From JAAYJM01 sp964498585 (GTDB lineage: Bacteria > Bacteroidota > Ignavibacteria > Kapaibacteriales > UBA2268): a DNA stretch of 45,156 nt. The notes below the pieces were generated by a model. It was given only the letters and a program-made list of their open reading frames with translations. It was not told the DNA's origin and searched no databases. The stretch covers positions 1 to 45,156 of the forward strand of contig CAZCHH010000030.1 of NCBI GenBank assembly GCA_964498585.1. Reading direction: 5' to 3'. Below, piece by piece: positions 7,124 to 15,929 of this stretch (its first letter is position 1; each line of letters opens with the position of its first letter). The position numbers and the translations under genes are program-made.

Positions 7124-9334
7124 TTACGCAATATCAAAATAGTGATTGCCTTCTTTATATAGCTTAATGAAATGTTCCCTTAACATTTGATTTTCAGTTT
7201 TTCTCAAATGCGGGTCAGCAGCAATGATTTCAAAAGCAAGTTTACGGGCATTGCTTACAATATCGCCATCGCTTGCTAAATTAATGAACTTAAATGAAGG
7301 AAGTCCCGCTTGCTTTGTGCCAAGGAAATCGCCCGGACCGCGAAGTTTCAAATCAATTTCTGAAATTTTAAATCCATCGCTGGTTTCTTCCATTGATTTT
7401 AAGCGGATAATTGCAGAAATTGTGTCCTGTTCATCTTGCTGCTTCTTATTAAAATGGAATTTAAAATTTTCTTTTGTTGCTAAAATACAATAAGACTGCT
7501 CGCTTCCTCTTCCTACTCTTCCCCGCAACTGGTGAAGCTGCGAAAGTCCGAAACGTTCAGAATTTTCAATAAGCATAATCGTAGCATTAGGTATGTCTAT
7601 CCCAACTTCAATAACGGTTGTTGCAACAAGTATGTCGTATTTCTTTTCTAAAAAAATGTGCATTGTTTCATCTTTTTCATACCAAAACATTTGCCCGTGA
7701 AGTAGCCCGCATTTCAAATCAGGAAAGACCTCACTTCTGAGCTGTTCGTAATGCTCCGTTGCAGATTTCAAATCAAGTTTTTCCGATTTTTCTACTAATG
7801 GATAAACGATAAATGCCTGTCTGCCTTTCTTCACTTCTTCCCGAATAAAATTAAAAATATTAGGAAGCTGACTTTCAAAGACGACTTTTGTTTTAACTGG
7901 CTTACGATTTTTTGGCATTTCACGGATAATTGAAACGTCAAGGTCGCCGTAAAGTGTCATTGATAATGTGCGGGGAATCGGAGTTGCGGACATTACAAGT
8001 ATATGGGGAGCAACATCATTTCCATCGTGAGATTTTTTCCCGAGTGTAATAAGTTCTGCCCGTTGAGCTACGCCAAATCTATGCTGCTCGTCAATAATGA
8101 TTAATCCGAGATTTTTATAAAGTATTTCGCTTTCAAAAAGAGCATGAGTGCCAACAATAATATTTCCTTCGCCGCTCGTTATTTTTTCCAATAAATCTTG
8201 GCGAACTCTCTTTTTTTGTCCACCAACAAGCTGGACAACGTTTATATCAAATTCTTTCAGATAATTTGAAATAGTGTGGTAATGCTGTTCTGCAAGCAGT
8301 TCTGTTGGAGCCATCAGTGCCGCCTGGAAACCATTATCAACTGCAACAAGCATTGAAAGAAGGGCGACTATTGTTTTTCCGGAACCGACATCACCTTGCA
8401 GCAGACGGTTCATCGGCTTCCCGCTTTGCATATCGTCAGTTATCTCATTGATTACTTTAATTTGGTCTTTTGTCAATTTAAAAGGTAAGGAATTGTAGAG
8501 TTTCCGTGCCGATTTGCTTTTTGGAGTTAGAATCAAACCCTTTTCCTGAAATTTTATTTTCCTTTGACGAACCGCAAGCAAGAGTTCAAAAAAGAAAATT
8601 TCCTCGAATTTCATCCGCTGCCTTGCTTTTTCAATATCTTCTTTTTTGTCCGGGAAATGCAGATTTTTTATTGCCTCCTGAATTGTTGGAAAATTGTTGC
8701 TTTTTAAAATATATTCCGGAAAAGTATCGTTTAAATCCTTTATTTCGTCTGGAAGAATAATAGAAATAATGTCCCGAATAGTTTTTGAAGTAATTTTATA
8801 TTTTTTTAAATTATCAGAAAGTTTGTAGATAGGAAGAATTTTTCCCGTTTCAAATTGTTTTTCGTCTGCAGAGTCAATGCGTTGAATTTCCGGATGATTG
8901 AAACAAATTGTTCCGAAGCGGTTTAGTTCCGGTTTACCACTTACTGAAATAAGTTCTTTCAATTCATATAGCTTAGCATAGTATTCAGCATAATTCCAAA
9001 AGATTATTTCGGCTGAACCATTATGCAAATCGTTAACGACCAATTTAAGAAATTGACGGTTTTTTCCAAAAGTGTGAAGTTTTTTTTCAGTAACTCTGCC
9101 AACAAAACTAAATTCCAATTTAAAAGAAAAATCGTCTGAAATGCTGCCACTTGTAAAATTGGTTTCCTGACGAAGTTTGACAGCTAAGGATTTTAGAGTA
9201 TCAACGTTTGTCCTGTCGATATAATCGCGAGGAAAATAGTAAAGAAAATCGCCAGACGATTTAAGTCCTTCTTTAACAAACGCTTCGTAACGTTTTGGTC
9301 CTATTCCTTTAATATATTGAAGTTCTTTTTTCAA
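7124..9334 (-). CDS. recG: ATP-dependent DNA helicase RecG
   Basis: RecG rescues stalled replication forks and remodels branched DNA. In order: wedge/OB domain (FVGRVTEKKLHTFGK), Walker A (LLQGDVGSGKT), DEQH box (IIIDEQHRFG), VMSATPIPRT, LLHGQM, and HQLRGRVGRG in the second helicase half. I place the start at a TTG (9334) that gives a start reading KKELQYIKGIGPKR, as in other RecG proteins. An in-frame ATG at 9406 would add 24 residues rich in Leu, Phe and Asn that are not part of the family and are translated from AT-rich spacer, so that extension is probably not used. Confidence 0.93.
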   Translation of the reverse strand: MKKELQYIKGIGPKRYEAFVKEGLKSSGDFLYYFPRDYIDRTNVDTLKSLAVKLRQETNFTSGSISDDFSFKLEFSFVGRVTEKKLHTFGKNRQFLKLVVNDLHNGSAEIIFWNYAEYYAKLYELKELISVSGKPELNRFGTICFNHPEIQRIDSADEKQFETGKILPIYKLSDNLKKYKITSKTIRDIISIILPDEIKDLNDTFPEYILKSNNFPTIQEAIKNLHFPDKKEDIEKARQRMKFEEIFFFELLLAVRQRKIKFQEKGLILTPKSKSARKLYNSLPFKLTKDQIKVINEITDDMQSGKPMNRLLQGDVGSGKTIVALLSMLVAVDNGFQAALMAPTELLAEQHYHTISNYLKEFDINVVQLVGGQKKRVRQDLLEKITSGEGNIIVGTHALFESEILYKNLGLIIIDEQHRFGVAQRAELITLGKKSHDGNDVAPHILVMSATPIPRTLSMTLYGDLDVSIIREMPKNRKPVKTKVVFESQLPNIFNFIREEVKKGRQAFIVYPLVEKSEKLDLKSATEHYEQLRSEVFPDLKCGLLHGQMFWYEKDETMHIFLEKKYDILVATTVIEVGIDIPNATIMLIENSERFGLSQLHQLRGRVGRGSEQSYCILATKENFKFHFNKKQQDEQDTISAIIRLKSMEETSDGFKISEIDLKLRGPGDFLGTKQAGLPSFKFINLASDGDIVSNARKLAFEIIAADPHLRKTENQMLREHFIKLYKEGNHYFDIA

Positions 9335-9447
9335 AATTAAAAAGAAAAATAAATAATTGCATTTAAAATACAAATTTAATAAATTGTAATTTAGTTTTTT
9401 TTTCAAAAATAATAAGTAATTTTTTTTTCACAAAATTTAGGGAAAAT

Positions 9448-10713
9448 ATGTCAGGAACAAAAATTACAGTAAGTAATGGGATTTTACATATCCCAGACGA
9501 CCCAATAATTCCATTTATTGAAGGTGATGGTACTGGTCCCGATATTTGGGCAGCCACCGTAAGAGTCCTTGATGCCGCTGTTGCAAAAGCATACAATGGC
9601 AAAAGAAAAATTTTCTGGAAGGAAGTTTTTGCTGGCGAAAAAGCTTTCAAAGAGAAGAATGACTGGTTACCTAAGGAAACCTTAGATACCATTCTTGAAC
9701 ACGTAGTTTCAATTAAAGGTCCGCTCACCACTCCGGTCGGAGGTGGCATTCGCTCCTTAAATGTTGCTTTAAGGCAATTGCTTGACTTATATGTTTGTCA
9801 GCGTCCTGTGCGTTGGTTCAAGGGAGTTCCTTCGCCGGTAAAACGCCCTGAACTTTGTGATATGGTGATTTTCCGCGAAAATTCAGAAGATATTTACGCT
9901 GGTATTGAATGGATGAGCGGCACTCCTGAAGCAAAAAAAATTGTTGACTTTTTGATTAAAGAAATGGAGGTTAAAAAAATCCGCTTCCCTGAAACTTCTT
10001 CAATCGGCATAAAACCCGTTTCTGAAGAAGGAACGAAAAGGTTAGCACGTGCTGCAATTGATTTTGCATTAAAGCATAAGAAGCCGTCAGTTTGCTTTGT
10101 TCATAAAGGCAATATTATGAAATTTACCGAAGGTGCTTTTAAAAATTGGGGCTATGATGTGGCTGAAGAAGAATACGCCGATAAATGCTTTACCTGGCGA
10201 CAGTATGATGTTATCAAGGAAAAAGAAGGAGCTACAGCTGCCGATAACGCCCAAACTAAAGCATTGAACTCCGGTAAACTGCTGGTTAAAGATTTTATTG
10301 CTGATGCTTTCCTTCAACAGATTTTAACCCGCCCTAATGAGTATTCTGTTATTTGCACTTTAAATCTGAATGGCGATTACATTTCTGATGCGCTTGCTGC
10401 AATTGTTGGCGGTATTGGAATTGCTCCCGGCGCAAATATCAATTACATCAAGGGACATGCAATTTTTGAGGCAACTCACGGAACAGCTCCAAAATATGCA
10501 AATTTAGACAAAGTAAATCCCGGTTCGCTGATTTTGTCTGGGGTTATGATGTTTGAATACATCGGCTGGCTGGAATCTGCTGAATTAATCGTAAAAGCAA
10601 TTGAAAAAACTATTGAGCAAAAGAAAGTTACTTACGATTTTGCCCGTATGACCGAAGGTGCTAAAAAACTAAAATGCTCTGAATTTGGCAATGCAATCAT
10701 TGAGAATTTGTAA
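9448..10713 (+). CDS. icd: Isocitrate dehydrogenase, NADP type
   Basis: A 421-residue homodimeric-type isocitrate dehydrogenase of the TCA cycle, oxidising isocitrate to 2-oxoglutarate. Substrate-site motifs are GPLTTPVGGGIRSLNVALRQ and ENSEDIYAGIEW; the coenzyme region ATHGTAPKYANLDKVNPGS carries a Lys and Tyr pattern (HGTAPKYA) found in NADP-using bacterial enzymes. Length matches E. coli Icd. It is transcribed divergently from recG and ends at a strong hairpin at 10732-10770. Confidence 0.95.
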   Translation: MSGTKITVSNGILHIPDDPIIPFIEGDGTGPDIWAATVRVLDAAVAKAYNGKRKIFWKEVFAGEKAFKEKNDWLPKETLDTILEHVVSIKGPLTTPVGGGIRSLNVALRQLLDLYVCQRPVRWFKGVPSPVKRPELCDMVIFRENSEDIYAGIEWMSGTPEAKKIVDFLIKEMEVKKIRFPETSSIGIKPVSEEGTKRLARAAIDFALKHKKPSVCFVHKGNIMKFTEGAFKNWGYDVAEEEYADKCFTWRQYDVIKEKEGATAADNAQTKALNSGKLLVKDFIADAFLQQILTRPNEYSVICTLNLNGDYISDALAAIVGGIGIAPGANINYIKGHAIFEATHGTAPKYANLDKVNPGSLILSGVMMFEYIGWLESAELIVKAIEKTIEQKKVTYDFARMTEGAKKLKCSEFGNAIIENL

Positions 10714-10731
10714 GGATTTGTTATTGAACTT

Positions 10732-10770
10732 TAAAGTCATCGGATGACAGGCAGTCATCCGATGACTTTA
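10732..10770. terminator. Bidirectional terminator built on a 33-bp palindrome
   Basis: A perfect 17-base-pair stem (10732-10748 with 10754-10770) around the 5-base loop AGGCA, followed by TTTTGTG. It lies between convergent icd and the 10794-12254 gene, so it can end both. Each arm contains GTCATCGGATGAC, itself an odd palindrome; the same 13-base arms recur at 30346-30376 with a different loop. Confidence 0.8.
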
Positions 10771-10793
10771 TTTTGTGTTAGTTAAAATTTCAA

Positions 10794-12254
10794 CTATTCA
10801 AAAATAATCTTTCCCAGATTGTTATCAATTTTTAAATTATTTTTTATTTTTCTACCAGTCAAAAGCTCTCTGCGTAAGCGCTGGAAACTAAACAACGGTT
10901 CACCGTTGCCGGATAAAACAATTTCGCCTTTTAGTAAAATCATAACCTGATTTATAAATTTCTTTATTTCGTTTTCGCTTTGCTTATCATATTTAGTTGA
11001 ATTAATATAATTTGCTAAATAATTAAAAGAAATATCATTTTGAAAATTATCAAATATTGCTTTGTAATGCAGTCTAAGTTTATTCCGTTCTAATCTTTTA
11101 TTTTCCAATCTCTTATAAATAAAAGTCCTTATAAGTGGAACTAAAAAGAATAGCGCAGAAAATACAAATGGAATCCAGCCGAGAACTATAGCAATGGTAG
11201 ATATAGTAGCATCTCCGGTTAATTGAAAACCTTGTAGCTGTTCTATTTGCATTGCCATTTCATTAGCTGTGCCTTGAAGTGAATTTGCATTTATGAAAAT
11301 TAAAGAAAAGATTAAATTGAAAATATTCATACCTGCAATAGCAAGATTTTTTCCGGTAGTATTTCCTGTTAAAACATAAGGAGCTTCAAATTCGTCCCAG
11401 AATAATTCGATATTTCCACCTTTTAAATTTGAATCGCCTTTATTTAAAATATTAGGGAAATAAGCAATAAGCGTTCCGTCATCTGTAATTTCTGGGTCAC
11501 CCTGGAATTTAATTAAATATTCAGACATTTTAAGCTCTGCTTCTTCATAGCTAAGTCCGGCTAGAGCGATTAAATCAGCAGTAGTTAAAACACCTTTATT
11601 TTCACGTAAAAAAGCAAGAACTTCTTTTTCATCAGCAAGGTGGTCAATATTAGGGCGTAGAGGACCGAAAACGAAATCATAAACCGACTGAACGAAACGC
11701 TTTTTAGGTTCAAGCCGGTCTGGTTCGCCTTGCATCCTTTGGTTATATGTCTTATATCTATAGCCATGATTATCCATAGCATAAATAATAGCAGCATTTG
11801 AAGCACTTCTTGCAAATAAATCAGCAAATAAGAATCCGAAATTAGGTAGTTTTATATTTTTATTGTCTCTGTTGCTCGAAGAAGAAGCGAGCATAGCAGC
11901 GAGCATAATAATAACATATAGAATAAAATAAACCACCAGCATAACTGTAATCCAGACCTTAAAGAAAACTTTAAAGCCGCGCCAGAGTAAATCTCCAACA
12001 TCGCTCATTATTTCTTTAAAAGTTTTTTTGCCTCTTCTTTGAAGTTTTGAACCGAAATTATAAAGGACTTCTCCTTTTTCTGTAACCTGCAATTTACACT
12101 GATAAATTGAAATCAACTCGCGAAGCCCTTCTTTGATGTTATCAAAAGATAGTCCTGTTGCTGAACTTGCATCAGAAACAGTAAATTTCCCTTTTGCTTT
12201 ATCTAACTCTGGTTCGATTTTTTTTATTATTTCTTGAAGTGATAACTCTTTCAT
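10794..12254 (-). CDS. Membrane protein with three winged-helix-like modules
   Basis: 486 residues; I do not recognise a named family. Three segments share a pattern of a short helical domain ending in a small beta-wing: residues about 1-75 (GLSFDNIKEGLRELI ... VTEKGEVLYNFGSKLQRR), about 205-275 (GLSYEEAELKMSEYL ... ITDDGTLIAYFPNI) and about 400-475 (FINQVMILLKGEIVLSGNGEPLFSFQRLRREL). Between them are hydrophobic segments near 95-122, 310-332 and 352-375, predicted to span the membrane. The modules probably sit in the cytoplasm. Function unknown; regulatory or scaffold roles are guesses. It is convergent with icd and divergent from the next gene. Confidence 0.75.
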   Translation of the reverse strand: MKELSLQEIIKKIEPELDKAKGKFTVSDASSATGLSFDNIKEGLRELISIYQCKLQVTEKGEVLYNFGSKLQRRGKKTFKEIMSDVGDLLWRGFKVFFKVWITVMLVVYFILYVIIMLAAMLASSSSNRDNKNIKLPNFGFLFADLFARSASNAAIIYAMDNHGYRYKTYNQRMQGEPDRLEPKKRFVQSVYDFVFGPLRPNIDHLADEKEVLAFLRENKGVLTTADLIALAGLSYEEAELKMSEYLIKFQGDPEITDDGTLIAYFPNILNKGDSNLKGGNIELFWDEFEAPYVLTGNTTGKNLAIAGMNIFNLIFSLIFINANSLQGTANEMAMQIEQLQGFQLTGDATISTIAIVLGWIPFVFSALFFLVPLIRTFIYKRLENKRLERNKLRLHYKAIFDNFQNDISFNYLANYINSTKYDKQSENEIKKFINQVMILLKGEIVLSGNGEPLFSFQRLRRELLTGRKIKNNLKIDNNLGKIIFE

Positions 12255-12305
12255 TTTTTTGAATAGTTTTTATTAATTTTGTATTTTTAATTTATCTAAA
12301 ATATT

Positions 12306-13412
12306 ATGTTTTTTTGTAATTACCAAAAACAATCAGAAAACAAGCTCAACAAAATAAAGATTATTTACTATCTAACAATTGCATTCATTTTAGTTTTCAA
12401 TACAAGTTGCTTAGATGAAAATAATACCTCTTATGACGATTTAATTCCGGAAATCTTTTCTTTTTCTAAAGATTCTGTAAGCTGGGGTGAAGAATTAACA
12501 ATTTTTGGAAAAGAACTCGGACTTCTGCCAGATGATGGCGAAATTGTTTTTGAAAATGGAATTATTATTCATATTTCTGATTGCATTCGCTGGAATCATT
12601 CTCAAATTACTTTTATCGTTCCAATTAGCTCGGAATCCGGTTACATTTACATTAAATTTGACAATAAAAACAGCAATAAACTTTATTTAAATATAATTGA
12701 TTTATCAAGTTTGGAAATGGTCGAGGTTAAAGCAAATTCTTTTCAGATGGGTTCTAAGTTCGGTTTAAAAAACGAATTGCCGGTGCATAACGTAGTTTTA
12801 ACAAAAGATATTTTTATTTCCAAATATGAAGTAAGTCAGTTCCTTTATGAATTTATTACTGGAGAAAATCCAAGTGTTCAGATTTCCAAGTCATTACCGG
12901 TGCATAATGTCAAATGGCTTGATGCAATAAAATTCTGTAATTTACTTTCAATTCATTACTCTCTTGATACCTGTTACTTTATTGGTGGCGAAAATGTTAG
13001 CATAAATTATGATGCTAACGGATTTCGTTTGCCAACTGAAGCAGAATGGGAATTTTGTTGCAAGGGAGGAACGAATTCAGATTATTCCGGAACAGGCATT
13101 TTAGATGAAATGGGCTGGTATAATAAAAATTCCGGATATCTGGTTCAATTGTCTGGAAAAAAGAATTCAAATGACTTTGGAATTTTTGATATGCATGGAA
13201 ATGTTTCTGAATGGTGCTGGGATTGGTATGACGAAAATTATTATTCAAATTCACCAGAACAAAACCCTCTTGGACCTGCGCTAGGAACAAGGAGAGTCGT
13301 TCGTGGTGGTTCTTCAGCTGATGGAATGGATTATGCCCGCTCTTCTTCCAGAAATTTCAATCATGAAACTGCTGAATTTGTTGGTATAAGAGTTGTTAGA
13401 AACAAAGAATAG
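12306..13412 (+). CDS. Lipoprotein with IPT/TIG-like and FGE-sulfatase-like domains
   Basis: 368 residues. A long N-terminus (about 17 polar residues) precedes a hydrophobic segment and a lipoprotein-like cysteine, C35 (FNTSC), so it is probably anchored in the periplasm or outer membrane. Residues about 45-135 look like an IPT/TIG beta-sandwich. The rest has the formylglycine-generating-enzyme fold: FQMGS, YEVSQFLYEF, VKWLDAIKFCNLLS, RLPTEAEWEFCCKGG, DMHGNVSEWCWDWY, RVVRGGSS and FVGIRVVRN. The cysteine pair that makes true FGE active is absent after RGGSS (ADGMDYARSSSRN), so a structural or binding role is more likely than sulfatase activation. Confidence 0.88.
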   Translation: MFFCNYQKQSENKLNKIKIIYYLTIAFILVFNTSCLDENNTSYDDLIPEIFSFSKDSVSWGEELTIFGKELGLLPDDGEIVFENGIIIHISDCIRWNHSQITFIVPISSESGYIYIKFDNKNSNKLYLNIIDLSSLEMVEVKANSFQMGSKFGLKNELPVHNVVLTKDIFISKYEVSQFLYEFITGENPSVQISKSLPVHNVKWLDAIKFCNLLSIHYSLDTCYFIGGENVSINYDANGFRLPTEAEWEFCCKGGTNSDYSGTGILDEMGWYNKNSGYLVQLSGKKNSNDFGIFDMHGNVSEWCWDWYDENYYSNSPEQNPLGPALGTRRVVRGGSSADGMDYARSSSRNFNHETAEFVGIRVVRNKE

Positions 13413-13445
13413 TATGCAAAGAAAGAAACTCTCTGCGTAACCATC

Positions 13446-14174
13446 TTAAAATTTCAGATATTCATTCCAAATCTTGAAAAGCTCCCAAGTTGCTTTTACA
13501 TCTCTTAAGCAATACTCTGCAATTTCTAAGATTTTTCCATTGTGAAAAAATTCTGATACTTTAGAGCCATCAATACCTTCAGACTTTGGAGAATGAATGC
13601 CATAAGCCCGGGCAAAGAAATCGAAATTGAAGCGGCGTGTGGCACCATAAGCAGAACCAGAATAAAAAGTTAATTCATCAATCAAATCAGTATGCAGCGA
13701 ATAGCTGAATTTTGTTCCAGCCATAAGATTTTTGCTTGGCTTAATTTTTAACAATGAAGAACGCAGCATTAGAAATGGAGCATCGAAATTTCTGCCGTTA
13801 AACGATATTAAATGAACAGGGTCGTATTTCTTCAGAATTTTCCAAAAGATTTCCAAAAGATATGCTTCAGAAGAAAGATAGCACTTTTCCTGAGTAGAAA
13901 GCATCAGCTCATTAATTTCCTTTTCTTTTAATGAATTATCAACAGCAAAAGATTCTGTTTTTTCTTCATTAAAGCTACCATCTTCATTCAAAGAGCATAG
14001 CATTAAACCGATACAAACAACCTGGGCAGTCATTGGGGATAGCCCCATTTCATCTTTTTTCCTTTGAATTTCTTCTTCTGTTTTTGAGCCACGTAGTAAA
14101 TATTCCTGCTGAGATTCAGAAAAGCTCTCCCAAGGAAGTGGCACCGTTTCGATATCAAATGTTAAAAACTGCAT
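13446..14174 (-). CDS. PolB-like 3'-5' exonuclease
   Basis: A 242-residue stand-alone exonuclease domain of the DnaQ/PolB superfamily (DNA_pol_B_exo2 type). Exo I is FDIETVPL (D and E near residues 6-8), Exo II is ISFNGRNFDAPFL, and Exo III is EYCLRDVKATWELF, which together carry the four acidic metal ligands. No polymerase domain is attached. Likely role: nucleic-acid trimming in repair or RNA metabolism (inference). It converges with the FGE-fold gene and may be co-transcribed with the outer-membrane gene upstream on the same strand (53-base gap). Confidence 0.85.
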   Translation of the reverse strand: MQFLTFDIETVPLPWESFSESQQEYLLRGSKTEEEIQRKKDEMGLSPMTAQVVCIGLMLCSLNEDGSFNEEKTESFAVDNSLKEKEINELMLSTQEKCYLSSEAYLLEIFWKILKKYDPVHLISFNGRNFDAPFLMLRSSLLKIKPSKNLMAGTKFSYSLHTDLIDELTFYSGSAYGATRRFNFDFFARAYGIHSPKSEGIDGSKVSEFFHNGKILEIAEYCLRDVKATWELFKIWNEYLKF

Positions 14175-14227
14175 TTCTTCTTCTATAATTTATATAAAAA
14201 CTTCTTTTCAGTTATAAGTAATACAGG

Positions 14228-14944
14228 TTAAAATCTTAGACCTAAACTAAGTGAAAGAAAAAGACCGCCGAAATCATTTATAGGCCTTTCTTTCAAGCTT
14301 TCAAGTCCTTTTCCGCCAAAAGGAATGAAGTAATACCGGGCATTAATTCCCATAAGTGTTTTACTGTTAGCACTAAAATAAGCACCGGCACCTAAAAATC
14401 CTCCCCAACGAATGTAAGATTCTGCATAGCCCCAACTAGAGAAAAATTCTTTTGAATATGGAGTAGAAATAATTAGAGAAGGACCAACGCCGAAATTAAT
14501 GTATGGTTTGAAAGACTCAGTCAGCTTTTCAGAAAAAAGATAATATTGAAGTCCAAAAGTAAGTGGGAGTACAAATAGTCTGTTTTCTTTGTCCGGCACT
14601 ACCAATCTCCAAACTCTGTCAATTTCGTCCCAGACGTAATTATCAAATTCGTCAGAATTTCTTGCTCCGGAAATATACAAACTCGTTATAAAAATCAAGT
14701 CATCGGAAAGGTTAACATTATAAAAGCCGCCAACTCCGAAACCACTTCCGGAAAAAAGTAAATCAATGCCCCAAGCTTTTTGCAGTGTATTTCCACTAAA
14801 TTCAGGATTAATTAAAGGTCGTGGTGAATTAAAAACAAAAACGGTGTCCGGATTAAAAACCGGTGGCTCCTCACCTTTTATTTGTGAGTATAATTGGTTT
14901 ACAGAAAAAACCAATACTGCGAATATGACTATTATATTTTTCAT
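14228..14944 (-). CDS. Outer-membrane beta-barrel protein
   Basis: 238 residues with a clear signal peptide (MKNIIVIFAVLVFSVNQLYSQ). The mature part alternates polar and aromatic residues with glycine-rich turns (GIDLLFSGSGFGVGGFYNVN, YINFGVGPSLII, GGFLGAGAYFSANSKTLMGINARYYFIPFGGKGL) and ends in SLSLGLRF, a typical C-terminal beta-signal with Phe last. This fits an 8-stranded OmpA/OprF-like or PorT-like barrel. The cargo or partner cannot be told from sequence. Confidence 0.78.
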   Translation of the reverse strand: MKNIIVIFAVLVFSVNQLYSQIKGEEPPVFNPDTVFVFNSPRPLINPEFSGNTLQKAWGIDLLFSGSGFGVGGFYNVNLSDDLIFITSLYISGARNSDEFDNYVWDEIDRVWRLVVPDKENRLFVLPLTFGLQYYLFSEKLTESFKPYINFGVGPSLIISTPYSKEFFSSWGYAESYIRWGGFLGAGAYFSANSKTLMGINARYYFIPFGGKGLESLKERPINDFGGLFLSLSLGLRF

Positions 14945-15072
14945 ACTATTATTTTATCATATAACGAATAATTTAATTGAAAAATTGTATATAAATTTAA
15001 AGTTTTGTAATTTGCATTGTAGAAGAATGCAAATAGAGAAAAAGTTTTCTCTATTAAAAGAAATGGGAAAAA

Positions 15073-15909
15073 ATGAAATTATATGATTTCTTAGCAATAT
15101 TAGAAACATTGCTTCCTCCTGAAACTGCGATGGAAGGTGATAAAATAGGATTGCAGATAGAAAGTGAGGTTGATTTTGTTACGAAAGTTTTATTGTGTTA
15201 TGAAATTAATTCTGACATAATAAAAGAAGCAACCAAACTAAAATGCAATTGTATTATTAGCTTTCACCCATTAATTTTCAACCCTCTAAATAAAATTTCT
15301 TTAAATGACAGAACAGCAAAACTTTGCTACGAAATTATACAAAAAAAATTAAATCTCATCATAATTCACACAAATTTCGATACCTTCTCTGAAGGAACTT
15401 CAAAAATACTATCCGACAAATTAAATTTAATATTTCAGGAGTTTTTAATTCCAGACAAAGCATATTCTAACTTTGGAATGGGTGTAATATCAAAACCAGA
15501 AAATCCAATTTCAACTTCAGATTTGTTGGAAAGAGTTAAAAATGTATGCTCTTCTCCTCTGCGTTACTGTATTGGTAATAATAAAGAAATCGAAACTATT
15601 GCTATTGTTGGTGGAAGTGGGAGTTCTTTTATTCCTCAGGTGTTGAATAAAAAAATTAATGCTTTTATAACTGCTGATGTTAGCTATCATAAGTTCCATC
15701 AAGCAAAAGACAAATTAATGCTTATAGACCCCGGACATTATGAAATGGAGCAGTTCGTTCCTTATGGTATGTTTGAGCTTTTTAAAAAACATTCTGACTT
15801 TTCCTCAGTTGAATTTATTACTTCAAATATTTGCACAAATCCAATTGAGTATTACCCGGATACAGAGCATTATAAATTACTTCAAAACAAGAAAATAAAT
15901 AAATATTAA
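15073..15909 (+). CDS. Nif3-like dinuclear metal-centre protein
   Basis: 278 residues of the NIF3/YbgI/YqfO family (GTP cyclohydrolase 1 type 2 homologue), which forms a toroidal hexamer with two metals per subunit. Metal-site motifs are SFHPLIF, HTNFDTFSEG and DPGHYEMEQF. The first usually reads HHP; here the first His is replaced by Phe, so the metal site may be altered. The family's biochemical function remains unsettled. The next gene starts 20 bases downstream, and Nif3 followed by this zinc-ribbon protein is a common bacterial pairing. Confidence 0.9.
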   Translation: MKLYDFLAILETLLPPETAMEGDKIGLQIESEVDFVTKVLLCYEINSDIIKEATKLKCNCIISFHPLIFNPLNKISLNDRTAKLCYEIIQKKLNLIIIHTNFDTFSEGTSKILSDKLNLIFQEFLIPDKAYSNFGMGVISKPENPISTSDLLERVKNVCSSPLRYCIGNNKEIETIAIVGGSGSSFIPQVLNKKINAFITADVSYHKFHQAKDKLMLIDPGHYEMEQFVPYGMFELFKKHSDFSSVEFITSNICTNPIEYYPDTEHYKLLQNKKINKY

Positions 15910-15929
15910 TAAATCAGGATAAATAATTG

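Noticed and set aside
9335..9406. A 24-residue N-terminal extension of RecG from ATG 9406
   Set aside because: The extra residues are a translation of AT-rich spacer and precede the normal RecG start (ELQYIKGIGPKR); a TTG start at 9334 fits the family better.
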